Shown: positions 32,634-40,280 of the stretch, piece after piece
Position numbering within the stretch: the first letter of the stretch is position 1
Layout: every line of letters starts with the position of its first letter
From: Brevibacillus brevis NBRC 100599
GTDB lineage: Bacteria > Bacillota > Bacilli > Brevibacillales > Brevibacillaceae
Assembly: GCF_000010165.1 (NCBI RefSeq)
Contig: NC_012491.1
Span: 4,276,001 to 4,340,000, forward strand
Length of the DNA: 64,000 nt
Direction of reading: 5' to 3'
Program-made: the position numbers and the translations under genes
The notes under the pieces: model-generated
Seen by the model: only the letters and a program-made list of their open reading frames with translations
Database searches by the model: none
Told to the model about the DNA's origin: nothing

Positions 32634-33458
32634 TCAACCTTTCTGCAAAATAGCTTCCTTGTATAGTTGATCCCGGTTTTGTTCATGGGATGAACGAAGA
32701 TGTTCATCGATCGATACGCCATCATACGTCAGTTGGGAAAACTGCTCTTCCAGTACGTCTTTCTCTACATTATTAGCGATACCCTCGAAAACAACTGCAC
32801 GTGCATCCAATAAGTACTGGCGATCCCGTTCAATTCGATGCAGGATTTCCTCGCGTCCTTTTGCAGGTACTCCGTGTCCAGGAATGACTTCTTCCACTTC
32901 TCCTTGATGAACCAACCGTTCGATCTTTTCCAGACTCTCCAAATAGGCACTGCTGTCGTCGATAAACGGGAACTCCAAATTGGATAGCATGTCACCGACA
33001 ACAAGCAGCTTTTGCTCCCGGAACAAGGTCGCCATCTGATCGGGTGTATGTCCTGGTACAGGCAGGAAAAAGACTTCCTGCCACTCTTGTGCATCCTCCA
33101 CAAGCTTCGTGAATCTCGGCATTCCTACTTCATACGATCTGGCCACGTAATACGACCCGTCAAACTTTTTCGCCTTGTTCAGCATACCCTCGATCCGTCC
33201 ATCGGTCAGGATTTCCTTTTGTGCAATAACTGTGGCGTCCGGAAATTTTCCGACTCCGACTACATGATCCCAATCACCGTGTGTCAGGACGAGAATAAGC
33301 TCTCTCCCATTCCTCTCACGCTGCACATAATCAGCAATCGCCTCTACCTCATGGGGAAAATAGGCCGGATCAAACAAGTAAATACGTTGCTCGGTTGAGA
33401 CGACTGCACTTGTCGTTTGCCACAGACAACTTGTAAACAGCCTGTAGGTCTCTGCCAT
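32634..33458 (-). CDS. MBL-fold metallo-hydrolase
   Basis: 274 aa. The zinc motif is LTHGDWDHVVGVG near residues 60-70 (His-x-Asp-x-Asp-His, so the second His is replaced by Asp). Further ligands are in VPGHTPDQMATLF near 133, VVGDMLSN near 152 and EVIPGHGVPAKGREEI near 192. This is a hydrolase of the glyoxalase-II/beta-lactamase fold with unknown substrate. It starts three bases after the nadE stop, so it is very likely co-transcribed with nadE, though no pathway link is obvious. Confidence 0.85.
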   Translation of the reverse strand: MAETYRLFTSCLWQTTSAVVSTEQRIYLFDPAYFPHEVEAIADYVQRERNGRELILVLTHGDWDHVVGVGKFPDATVIAQKEILTDGRIEGMLNKAKKFDGSYYVARSYEVGMPRFTKLVEDAQEWQEVFFLPVPGHTPDQMATLFREQKLLVVGDMLSNLEFPFIDDSSAYLESLEKIERLVHQGEVEEVIPGHGVPAKGREEILHRIERDRQYLLDARAVVFEGIANNVEKDVLEEQFSQLTYDGVSIDEHLRSSHEQNRDQLYKEAILQKG

Positions 33459-33461
33459 ATT

Positions 33462-34214
33462 TTATATACCTGGCATGATGTTGCGCTTATGCTCAGAGAT
33501 TCGATGCAGGTAATCAATACGTTCTTTGGCTTCCGGTCGAGTTTCTCCTGTAATCAGCAAACGATCCAGATCCTCATAAGTGAAGCCCATCTCCTGTTCA
33601 TCCGTCTGCCCTTCCCACAAATCAGCAGAAGGCGGCTTCGTGATGATCTCTCCAGGCACCCCGAGCTCAGCAGCAAGAATTCGCATCTCATGCTTCGTCA
33701 GGCTAGCTACTGGGTTAAAGTCAGCAAGACCGTCTCCGCCTTTTGTCATATAGCCAACATGAATCTCGCTGCGGTTGCACGTATCCGCTACCAAGTATCC
33801 TTTTTGGTTAGCGATGGCATACAGCACTGTCATGCGCAAGCGAGCCTTTGTATTTCCCTTTGTTTTGTCATCAAGCCCAAGTACACCTTCGATAGCAGGA
33901 ACCAAAGCGTCGTAGGCTGCCCCTACATCTACCGTGTGCAAATTCATTCCAATCGCTTCAGCAAGTTGCTTGGAATCTGTTTCATGAACGGTTTGCGAGT
34001 ATGCAGGCAACCAAACGCCAATGACGCGTTCAGAGCCTAAGGCACGCACACACAGCGCTGCTGTAACGGCACTGTCAATTCCACCAGAAATACCGACGAC
34101 TGCACCGCCGAGGCCATTTCCATCAATTTGCTCACGAATAAAGGCAATACGTTTTTCCACGTCTTCTTTTACATGAATCTGGTAGTTCGCCAGATGTTCT
34201 TGAAACTTGTCCAC
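33462..34214 (-). CDS. nadE: NH3-dependent NAD+ synthetase
   Basis: 250 aa, GTG start at 34214. The PP-loop of N-type ATP pyrophosphatases is VVGISGGIDSAVTAALCVRA (SGGIDS at residues 43-48). ADTCNRSEIHVGYMTKGGDGLADFNPV near 142 and LGVPGEIITKPPSADLWEGQTDEQEMG near 178 are diagnostic NadE blocks. It amidates nicotinic acid adenine dinucleotide to NAD+ using ammonia (no glutaminase domain). Slightly shorter than the about 270-aa Bacillus enzyme. Divergent from the aminopeptidase gene; the MBL gene follows in the operon. Confidence 0.93.
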   Translation of the reverse strand: MDKFQEHLANYQIHVKEDVEKRIAFIREQIDGNGLGGAVVGISGGIDSAVTAALCVRALGSERVIGVWLPAYSQTVHETDSKQLAEAIGMNLHTVDVGAAYDALVPAIEGVLGLDDKTKGNTKARLRMTVLYAIANQKGYLVADTCNRSEIHVGYMTKGGDGLADFNPVASLTKHEMRILAAELGVPGEIITKPPSADLWEGQTDEQEMGFTYEDLDRLLITGETRPEAKERIDYLHRISEHKRNIMPGI

Positions 34215-34277
34215 GCTACCTACCCCCAGGGTTGATTATTTCTTCCTCATCCTACCATGCCGTTTTCGGTGTGGCAA

Positions 34278-34307
34278 TTGGCGCAGAACGGCACTACACT
34301 ATATACT
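34278..34307 (+). promoter_or_regulatory. Predicted sigma-A promoter of map
   Basis: -35 TTGGCG (34278-34283), 18-base spacer, -10 TATACT (34302-34307), about 40 bases before the start codon. Confidence 0.55.
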
Positions 34308-34346
34308 ATAGAGAGATCTTGACTAACGAGGAGAAGGAGAGAGTCG

Positions 34347-35093
34347 ATGATTATCCTCAAGACACCTGAAGAAATTGAACTCATGCATGCAGCAGGCAAG
34401 GTTTTGGCTGCTTGTCATCGTGAGATTGCCAAGATGATTCGTCCAGGCATTTCTACCTGGGAGATTGATCAATTCGTAGAAGAATTTTTGGCTAAAAATG
34501 GCGCGACCCCTGAGCAAAAAGGGTTTCATGGATATCCCTATGCCACATGTGGTTCAGTCAATGATGTCATCTGCCATGGCTTCCCGAAAAAAGAGCCTCT
34601 GCGTGATGGCGATATCGTCACAATCGATATGGTTGTTCGAAAAAATGGTTGGCTGGCTGACTCCGCTTGGTCTTATGAAGTGGGAACTGTGTCCCCGGAA
34701 GCGAAAAGACTGCTGGAAGTCACTGAAAAATCGCTGTATCTCGGTATTGAGCAAGCTGTCGTAGGCAATCGGATCGGTGACATTTCCCACGCCATCCAAA
34801 CGTATGCGCAAGAACAAGGCTACTCCGTCGTGCGCGATTTTACCGGACATGGTATTGGTCAGGAAATGCATGAGGAGCCGTTCGTTCCTCACTTTGGCCC
34901 TCCTGGCAGAGGACAACGCCTTAAAGAAGGCATGGTTATTACCATTGAGCCCATGCTGAACATCGGGACGTACCATTCGAAGGTCGATGAAGATGGTTGG
35001 ACAGCACGTACACGCGATGGGAAGCTGTCCGCTCAATACGAGCACACCCTCGCTATTACCGCGAATGGACCTGTTATCTTAACAAAACAATAA
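34347..35093 (+). CDS. map: Type I methionine aminopeptidase
   Basis: 248 aa; ribosome-binding site GAGGAGAAGGAGAG. Metal ligands of the pita-bread fold are recognisable: Asp in VTIDMVVRKNGWLADSAW (two Asp near residues 93 and 104), His in FTGHGIGQEMHEEPFVPHFG near 168, Glu in GMVITIEPMLNIG near 200 and Glu in SAQYEHTLAIT near 233. It removes the initiator methionine from new proteins. It is not in the ribosomal-protein/adk neighbourhood where the main bacilli map gene sits, so it may be a second paralogue. Monocistronic, with terminator at 35104-35131. Confidence 0.92.
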   Translation: MIILKTPEEIELMHAAGKVLAACHREIAKMIRPGISTWEIDQFVEEFLAKNGATPEQKGFHGYPYATCGSVNDVICHGFPKKEPLRDGDIVTIDMVVRKNGWLADSAWSYEVGTVSPEAKRLLEVTEKSLYLGIEQAVVGNRIGDISHAIQTYAQEQGYSVVRDFTGHGIGQEMHEEPFVPHFGPPGRGQRLKEGMVITIEPMLNIGTYHSKVDEDGWTARTRDGKLSAQYEHTLAITANGPVILTKQ

Positions 35094-35103
35094 GGAAGTA
35101 CGA

Positions 35104-35131
35104 AGAGCCCTTGCATTGTCAGGGCTTTTTC
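35104..35131 (+). terminator. Terminator of map
   Basis: AGCCCT (35106-35111) pairs with AGGGCT (35121-35126), followed by TTTTTCTTTTT. Confidence 0.75.
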
Positions 35132-35167
35132 TTTTTCTCCCAATGTGCTTGGTCGCACATCCAAGTG

Positions 35168-35228
35168 TTGACATCCCTTCTGCCGCTCCGTATGATGCAA
35201 GTACGTTTTGTTACTACCCAGTAACAAA
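35168..35228 (+). promoter_or_regulatory. Promoter and TetR operator of the LLM/TetR operon
   Basis: Near-consensus promoter: -35 TTGACA (35168-35173), 17-base spacer, -10 TATGAT (35191-35196). Directly downstream lies a perfect 9-bp inverted repeat TTTGTTACT-ACCC-AGTAACAAA (35207-35228), covering the expected transcription start. The TetR gene is the second cistron, so this is most simply its autorepression site. Confidence 0.8.
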
Positions 35229-35272
35229 GTTATCCGACCAGCAACCGCTAAGCACAAGGAGGGTTCCAACCC

Positions 35273-36298
35273 ATGTCCGATACAATCTCGTCTAAGCCAC
35301 TTCGAGAGATTCCATTGTCCGTTCTCGATTTAGCACCCATTACGGAGGGTAGCAACGCTGCTGAATCGTATAAAAACAGTCTCAATCTGGCGCAACAGGT
35401 GGAAAAATGGGGCTTTACACGTTATTGGCTCGCCGAACACCACGCAATGCCCAGCGTAGCCAGCTCTGCTACTTCCGTTCTCATTGGTTACATTGCCGGC
35501 GGCACCAGCAAAATCCGTGTAGGTTCAGGCGGCATAATGCTGCCCAACCATGCTCCACTCGTGATCGCCGAGCAATTCGGGACACTGGAGTCCCTCTATC
35601 CAGGCCGGATCGACTTAGGTCTAGGACGCGCACCCGGGGCGGACCAACGAACAGCACGTGCGCTGCGCCGCGATTTGCGGATTGGTGGAGAGGATTTCCC
35701 GGAGTTATTGGAGGAGCTGCGTGAATATCTTCGTCCACGAACAAGCGAGTCGGCATCTGCCATCCGCGCTATCCCTGGCGAAGGTCTGAACATCCCGATC
35801 TGGTTGCTCGGCTCCAGCGATTTCTCAGCGCGACTAGCAGGCATGCTCGGATTGCCGTTTGCTTTTGCCGGGCATTTTTCACCGAACTTCACATTGCCTG
35901 CCCTACAGACGTATCGCCATTGTTTCCGCCCATCGGAAATGCTGGATCAGCCATATGCCATGGTTGGCGTCAACGTGATGGCAGCCGATACGGATGAGCT
36001 CGCGAATCGACTGGCCACCTCCCATTACCAGGCATTCTTAAATCTCGTCCGCGGTGATCTCAAGCCAATCCAACCACCTGTGGACAATATGGATGAGCTC
36101 TGGAGCGAATTCGAAAAACTGTCGGTCCAAGCACAGCTGCGTTCCTCCATTATTGGTAGCCCTGTCACTGTGAAAAGCAAACTACAAGAGTTGCTCGATG
36201 CTACAGGAGCAGATGAGCTCATGATTACGACGCAAATGTACCACCATGCCGATCGTGTGCGCTCTTTTGAAATTGTCTCCGACGTCTGGAAGTCCTAA
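35273..36298 (+). CDS. LLM-class flavin-dependent oxidoreductase (luciferase-like, MsnO8-type)
   Basis: 341 aa. [20 protein letters not shown] at residues 13-32, [20 protein letters not shown] near 46-65 and [20 protein letters not shown] near 85-104 are the bacterial-luciferase TIM-barrel signature, continued by [17 protein letters not shown]. Members use FMNH2 from a separate reductase and oxygen; a flavin reductase is encoded elsewhere in this window, but no link is shown. The substrate is unknown. First gene of an operon with a TetR repressor 14 bases downstream, under a palindromic operator. Confidence 0.9.
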   Translation: MSDTISSKPLREIPLSVLDLAPITEGSNAAESYKNSLNLAQQVEKWGFTRYWLAEHHAMPSVASSATSVLIGYIAGGTSKIRVGSGGIMLPNHAPLVIAEQFGTLESLYPGRIDLGLGRAPGADQRTARALRRDLRIGGEDFPELLEELREYLRPRTSESASAIRAIPGEGLNIPIWLLGSSDFSARLAGMLGLPFAFAGHFSPNFTLPALQTYRHCFRPSEMLDQPYAMVGVNVMAADTDELANRLATSHYQAFLNLVRGDLKPIQPPVDNMDELWSEFEKLSVQAQLRSSIIGSPVTVKSKLQELLDATGADELMITTQMYHHADRVRSFEIVSDVWKS

Positions 36299-36312
36299 AT
36301 GGGGGATGGTAT

Positions 36313-36909
36313 ATGACGGAAGCAAAACGGCCTCGCGTTCCTCGTGAAAAAGCACAAGAGATCATCTTGAACGCTGCTGAAGAATTGTTTTATCAAGAAG
36401 GGATCCATGCCGTCAGTGTAGACGCTATTGTCGAGCGTGCTGGAATGAATAAGATGAGTGTCTATCGGCAGTTTTCCTCGAAAACAGACCTGATTCTCGC
36501 CTACATGACCCGTAAGCAAGACGTTTTTTGGCAAGAGTGGGAAGAGAGCATCGCCAAACATCCCAATCAGCCACGAGAGCAACTCATTCAGTTTTTTGCT
36601 GATCTGGCTGCGCGCGCGTCCAACGAGCAATTTCGCGGCTGTTGCTTTATCAATGTAGCTGTCGAGTTTCCTGATCCGGTTCATCCCGTTCGCGAGTTGG
36701 TTTGCTCCCATCAGAAACGTATCCGCGACGCTTTTTTGGAACGCACGACAGCCCTTGGCGCTGCTCATCCATGCGAGCTGGCCTATACGCTTATCTTGTT
36801 GATGGAAGGTACTTACGCGGATAGCCAGACGTACGGAACCGATAGTGCAGCGATCCGCATGGTTCCTGCCATCGTAGAAAAAGTTTTGGACCAAGCGCTT
36901 CCCAATTAA
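36313..36909 (+). CDS. TetR/AcrR-family transcriptional regulator
   Basis: 198 aa. The N-terminal helix-turn-helix is at about residues 12-58: AQEIILNAAEELFYQEGIHA, VSVDAIVERAGMNKMSVYRQ, FSSKTDLILAYM. The C-terminal ligand domain includes NEQFRGCCFINVAVEFPDPV, typical of the TetR_C_33/YxaF-like group. It probably represses its own operon with the luciferase-like oxidoreductase via the 35207-35228 palindrome and responds to a xenobiotic or redox-active compound. Confidence 0.9.
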   Translation: MTEAKRPRVPREKAQEIILNAAEELFYQEGIHAVSVDAIVERAGMNKMSVYRQFSSKTDLILAYMTRKQDVFWQEWEESIAKHPNQPREQLIQFFADLAARASNEQFRGCCFINVAVEFPDPVHPVRELVCSHQKRIRDAFLERTTALGAAHPCELAYTLILLMEGTYADSQTYGTDSAAIRMVPAIVEKVLDQALPN

Positions 36910-36910
36910 A

Positions 36911-36956
36911 AAAGTGGCTCCCTGCCTTCTTCTGGCAGTTGCCACTTCCTCTTTTT
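36911..36956 (+). terminator. Terminator of the LLM/TetR operon
   Basis: AAGTGGC...CTGCC pairs with GGCAG..GCCACTT in a two-part stem, followed by a CTTTTT tract. Confidence 0.8.
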
Positions 36957-36974
36957 GTCGATCATACAGCTGTT

Positions 36975-37154
36975 TTAGCGCTGAGCGCTGGTCGCATACT
37001 TGTCTTGTTTCGACGTCATTGCTTCTAATTCTTTGACGTCTTGCTCCAAGTCATGGATGTCTTCTTCAATCAGTTTTTTCAGATGTTGCTTTTCCCGCAG
37101 AATTTTGCGGGTTTGCTCCAAACGCTGATTCAAATCGAACACGCCGAGATACAC
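36975..37154 (-). CDS. Small coiled-coil protein, 59 aa
   Basis: I chose GTG 37154 because GGGAGGG precedes it at good spacing; an ATG 30 bases upstream lacks one. Nearly all residues form a charged amphipathic helix (LNQRLEQTRKILREKQHLKK, LIEEDIHDLEQDVKELEAMT). It is probably cytosolic and oligomeric. No family recognised. Its stop lies near the TetR operon terminator. Confidence 0.6.
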   Translation of the reverse strand: MYLGVFDLNQRLEQTRKILREKQHLKKLIEEDIHDLEQDVKELEAMTSKQDKYATSAQR

Positions 37155-37316
37155 TGCTTTTCCCTCCCTATGTAGGTTTTCCACCTTACATGTTATGCAG
37201 CGATCGCCAGAAGTTGCTGACCATTTTTTTGTGGGATCAAAATTAGGTAAACTGGAAAGAGACTTCTTGTGGCTTTTACCTGAACGAAACGCGCGGTAAT
37301 CAATAAGGCCATTCTT

Positions 37317-37427
37317 TCAGAGAAAGCAGATAATAACGTGGGCGGCGAGACCGAGCAAGCCGATCAAAAACATGGTACGTCTGCCGACCCAATCAGATCG
37401 GTCCGCTAATCGGCGTGTAGCTATGAG
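37317..37427 (-). pseudogene. MFS transporter remnant
   Basis: Minus-strand reading gives RRLADRSDWVGRRTMFLIGL followed by LGLAAHVIICFL and a stop. This is the MFS motif A (G/R-x-L-A-D-R-x-G-R-R) plus the next membrane helix. Only about 37 codons remain, without a start or the other helices. It lies at the left edge of the AT-rich island, so it may be the scar of a deletion linked to island insertion. The motif is highly specific, but the fragment is short. Confidence 0.6.
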
Positions 37428-37461
37428 ATGATTCCTGAATTTATCAGGGGTCATCTTTTTT
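37427..37461 (+). terminator. Terminator-like hairpin next to the MFS remnant
   Basis: GATGATTCCTGA (37427-37438) pairs with TCAGGGGTCATC (37444-37455), with two G-U pairs and a following T run on the plus strand. No plus-strand gene ends here now, so it may be a leftover of a lost gene. Confidence 0.55.
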
Positions 37462-37563
37462 ATGTTCGATGGTCACATTTGGAATGGATATGGATTTTTC
37501 AGTTTTTCTGTTTCGACTCATTTTCCGTAACCTCACTTATTTCTCGTTAATAAATCGAAACAC

Positions 37564-37619
37564 AAAAACCCGCTAGACAGTCACTTTTTTCAAGGTATCT
37601 GTCTAGCGGGTCACAGTTC
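37564..37619 (-). repeat. 56-nt terminator-type repeat, copy A
   Basis: A perfect 12-bp stem CCCGCTAGACAG/CTGTCTAGCGGG (37569-37580/37599-37610) with an 18-base loop, an A run on the plus side (T run in the minus transcript) and a TCACA tail. It lies downstream of the minus-strand island genes and acts as their likely terminator. About 47 of 56 positions match copy B at 39734-39789, including the loop. Confidence 0.75.
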
Positions 37620-37654
37620 ATCTTATACATTAATAAAACATTTAATAAATGGTA

Positions 37655-37810
37655 CTACTTTTTTATGAAACTTGACACCAAAAGCAGAATTAAACCTGGT
37701 AGGGATGTGTAGTACCACGCTTCTTTTGGAGCAATGCCCAATGGAACAACTACTCCTGAAAAAAGTAACACTATACCAAGAATTCCTATTAGTCTTTTTT
37801 TAAGAATCAT
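37655..37810 (-). CDS. Small two-helix membrane protein, 51 aa
   Basis: ATG 37810 follows AAAGGAG and lies inside the last codons of the LuxR-type gene, so the two are translationally coupled. The product has two hydrophobic segments (LIGILGIVLLFSGVVVPLGI and YYTSLPGLILLLVSSFI) joined by a short loop and ends in Lys-Lys. No family recognised; it could be an immunity, sensor or toxin-type peptide, but that is conjecture. AT-rich codons compared with the surrounding genome. Confidence 0.65.
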   Translation of the reverse strand: MILKKRLIGILGIVLLFSGVVVPLGIAPKEAWYYTSLPGLILLLVSSFIKK

Positions 37811-38450
37811 TAAATTTCTCCTTTGATTCAGTATAGAGACCCAGTGCCTCACTTGCTAAATAAAATAATATTAACTTTGTTCTTTTATCAACTTTCAATT
37901 TTAAAAAAATGTTTCTCACATGAGCTCTGACTGTTGAAAGGCTTATATGCTGTGATTTAGAAATTTCAGAATCAGATAATCCCTGTCCAATCAACCGAAG
38001 TACTTCTTTTTCTCTTCTACTAAGTAGGAACAATCTTTTTACTTGTTCATCAGATATGTTAATAGGATTCTTCCAATTGCTTAAGCTGTTTGAAATAAAC
38101 TTTGATAAAAGCTCAAGGAATGTTATAGCAGGAGTTGGATGTATCCACTCCTGCAAGAACATCCCAACATATCCAACAATTTGATCAAATTGATTATATA
38201 TCGGACAAGCAATTGAAAGCCAGTTCTGCTTCAGGTGTGTGTTCTTTTCGGTTTTGTAAAAAACTGGTGTCCTCCGGAGCTTTGATAATGATAATGCAGT
38301 TATCCCTATCGCAGAATCAGTATACAAGTTCACGAATTGAAGATCTTGAAAATCGTCTGATACATGTGAATATTCTACAACTAAGCTCTCATCTGTAATG
38401 ACAATTAGGAACGGCTTCCAATGATCTAATGAGTTTAAACTAAACAACAA
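37800..38450 (-). CDS. LuxR-type transcriptional regulator with GAF-like sensor domain
   Basis: About 216 aa from TTG 38450. The N-terminal about 110 residues (YTDSAIGITALSLSKLRRTP, then LKQNWLSIACPIYNQFDQIV) resemble the GAF-like sensor of AcoR/NorR-type activators. The C-terminal part is a GerE HTH: LSRREKEVLRLIGQGLSDSE near 140, then LSTVRAHVRNIFLKLKVDKR. The start is uncertain: no ATG exists, the TTG has no ribosome-binding site, and the only good site (AGAGGTG) would suit a non-standard ATC codon at 38474. It is divergent from the secreted protein gene, which it probably controls. Strongly AT-rich. Confidence 0.75.
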   Translation of the reverse strand: MLFSLNSLDHWKPFLIVITDESLVVEYSHVSDDFQDLQFVNLYTDSAIGITALSLSKLRRTPVFYKTEKNTHLKQNWLSIACPIYNQFDQIVGYVGMFLQEWIHPTPAITFLELLSKFISNSLSNWKNPINISDEQVKRLFLLSRREKEVLRLIGQGLSDSEISKSQHISLSTVRAHVRNIFLKLKVDKRTKLILFYLASEALGLYTESKEKFNDS

Positions 38451-38638
38451 GTTTTCGATATTGATATTTTTGATGAATTATATCACCTCTTCTATCATCA
38501 TTTCTTCCCTTATATACATCTACTTTTCATTTTGTATTTTCTATCAAATCATCATTTACATTAATTACCTTATTATACTTTTTATGTGATTATTATCATA
38601 GAGTTTCTTGGAAAATTCAAATTATAGGAGGGATCGTT

Positions 38639-39397
38639 GTGTTCAAAACTATCGGCAAATATTTATCAATAATCGCCGTCTTTGCAATGCTGATTTCAAT
38701 CGTTTCGGTTGAAAAAGTGTCGGCATCCTCTCCACTGATTGACCAGTATTTAAGATTTGATTCAATTGCTAGAAATAGTGATGGTTCCATAAGAGTTGAT
38801 TACACAATGCTAAAGACTTGGGACAAAGATTTAGGCGGTTCAGCTACCATTCCTCTTCAAATAGGCTATAGTTGGCCATCTCAATACAGGGGCGCACTAA
38901 AAGATTACTATGTCAAAGCCAACTACTCGAAAGGTTCTCATGTCCTTACCATACCCAAACCGGGAGCTTATGTAGGTACATTGAGTGTTCAGGCAAAAGT
39001 AAATGCTAATAGATATAACGAGGTGAAGGGTGGAAAGTCAATTTTTCACTACCCTGATAGCACAAAGAGAACCAGTTATTATGAAATTTCGGGTTTTGAC
39101 GCAGGCGCTTCCTTCTTTATATATTCCGCAGCTCCTGCTGTTTACTTCGAATTTTCACCTCTTGGGAAATGGGGAAAAGTTGTTGGTAGAACCTATCTCG
39201 GCTGGAGTCTTTGGGAAGGTTATAATCAATCACAAAGCATTGGATTTCCAACACCAGTTAAAGGGCATTATTATGAGACAACAAGTTGGTATTCTGACAA
39301 TGGGTTAAACATACGTGTTAAAGTTTACGTTAGTAGGTCAGCGTTTAACAAAAAAGAAACACCCATTTTTGACGCGACACGCACATACAAGTTTTGA
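38639..39397 (+). CDS. Secreted hypothetical protein, 252 aa
   Basis: GTG start at 38639 behind AGGAGGG. Residues 1-30 are a signal peptide (LSIIAVFAMLISIVSVEKV, cleavage near SAS). The mature protein is rich in Tyr, Ser, Gly and Lys with many alternating beta patterns (GYSWPSQYRGALKDYYVKAN, FYIYSAAP-like segments, LNIRVKVYVSRSAFNKKE), suggesting a beta-rich extracellular domain. There is no Cys. I recognise no family. It stands alone, divergent from the LuxR-type regulator, in AT-rich DNA with a terminator, consistent with horizontally acquired secreted-effector or surface function. Confidence 0.7.
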   Translation: MFKTIGKYLSIIAVFAMLISIVSVEKVSASSPLIDQYLRFDSIARNSDGSIRVDYTMLKTWDKDLGGSATIPLQIGYSWPSQYRGALKDYYVKANYSKGSHVLTIPKPGAYVGTLSVQAKVNANRYNEVKGGKSIFHYPDSTKRTSYYEISGFDAGASFFIYSAAPAVYFEFSPLGKWGKVVGRTYLGWSLWEGYNQSQSIGFPTPVKGHYYETTSWYSDNGLNIRVKVYVSRSAFNKKETPIFDATRTYKF

Positions 39398-39423
39398 TGA
39401 TATGAACGATATCCAAGAAACTC

Positions 39424-39452
39424 TTGGCAGTCAATTTTGGCTGCCTTTTTTA
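39424..39452 (+). terminator. Terminator of the secreted protein gene
   Basis: GGCAG (39426-39430) pairs with CTGCC (39441-39445), followed by a long T tract. Confidence 0.65.
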
Positions 39453-39477
39453 TTTTTATATGAGATACTGATTTCCT

Positions 39478-39511
39478 TGATAAAAAGGGCATAGAAGCCC
39501 TTTTTGATCAA
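39478..39511. terminator. Second, bidirectional terminator-like hairpin
   Basis: AAAAAGGGC pairs with GCCCTTTTT around a six-base loop and extends outward as TTGAT...ATCAA. Both flanks allow termination. Confidence 0.7.
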
Positions 39512-39733
39512 ATTTTGCTCCCCTTTTCATATCACGCTTTTTTGACACAAGTCCATTATCATTTGTTAGCTTAATACTTCTCTCCCTTGTAAGTTAAGAG
39601 ACACGAACCTTCGTATGCCTAGACAGCGGCAAACTTGAACTTTTACCCTTTACTCCATGTACATTTGAAGTTTTCACCGACTATGCGTATCAATTGTTTA
39701 GTACTCAATTCTCGCTCATGATGATGAAAACGC
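39512..39733. other. Non-coding AT-rich stretch between island and PspC gene
   Basis: I see no open reading frame with a ribosome-binding site on either strand here and no RNA gene. A TTGACA hexamer occurs near 39541 but has no clear -10 partner. The stretch may be remnant DNA from the island boundary. Confidence 0.4.
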
Positions 39734-39789
39734 AAAAACCCGTTAGACGGTCACTTTGTTCAAAGCATCCATCTAACGGGTCACAATTC
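39734..39789 (-). repeat. 56-nt terminator-type repeat, copy B
   Basis: Stem CCCGTTAGACGG/CCATCTAACGGG (39739-39750/39769-39780), same loop length and TCACA tail as copy A. Relative to A, two stem pairs changed on both sides (C-G to T-A and A-T to G-C), and a third position becomes a G-U pair only in the minus-strand RNA. It sits 24 bases after the pspC-like gene and is its probable terminator. Confidence 0.75.
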
Positions 39790-39813
39790 TGCCATGGAAG
39801 TCTCTTATTTGCT

Positions 39814-40164
39814 TTAAAGTCCTTTGTACCTGCCCAATTCTTCGCGCAGGCGATACACTTCCTGTACCAAAGCACGCTTCTCCAGACGGTCAATTTCCTG
39901 ATCCAAATCGTTCATGCGTGCATGTCCACTATATGGCCCATCATGCATCGGGAAACCGTCAGAAGCGTATGACCAATGCGGTTCTTTTGGCATGATCATC
40001 GCCATCAGCAAGTAAAGCAAAATCGGTACTCCTGTAAAAACAGTGAGAACGACAACTCCTATACGTACCAACGAAGAGTCAAAGCGCAAAAATTGCGCAA
40101 TCCCACCACAAACTCCAAACAACCGTTTATCATGACGCGAACGGTATAGTCGTCTTTCCATCAT
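39814..40164 (-). CDS. PspC-domain membrane protein with C-terminal coiled coil
   Basis: 116 aa. The PspC domain occupies residues 3-62: RLYRSRHDKRLFGVCGGIAQ, then FDSSLVRIGVVVLTVFTGVP with one to two membrane helices ending in LLMAMIMPKEP. A His/Ser/Gly-rich linker leads to a short coiled coil (DLDQEIDRLEKRALVQEVYR). Phage-shock/envelope-stress family; here a single gene without pspA or liaR neighbours, so its role is likely membrane-stress related but unproven. The ribosome-binding site GAGGGTGG precedes ATG-ATG. Confidence 0.87.
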   Translation of the reverse strand: MMERRLYRSRHDKRLFGVCGGIAQFLRFDSSLVRIGVVVLTVFTGVPILLYLLMAMIMPKEPHWSYASDGFPMHDGPYSGHARMNDLDQEIDRLEKRALVQEVYRLREELGRYKGL

Positions 40165-40280
40165 TGTTTTCCACCCTCTCTACAGTATCCGCCTGCCTTG
40201 TATCTACAGGATACCCGATAGGCGATTGCGGTAAAATGGTCCGTAGAGGGATTTGTCCTCCGTCGCTGGACGGAGATCAA

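Noticed and set aside
37185..37654. A full transporter gene in the gap left of the island
   Set aside because: Only 37 codons around MFS motif A remain; no other helices or start, so it is listed as a remnant.
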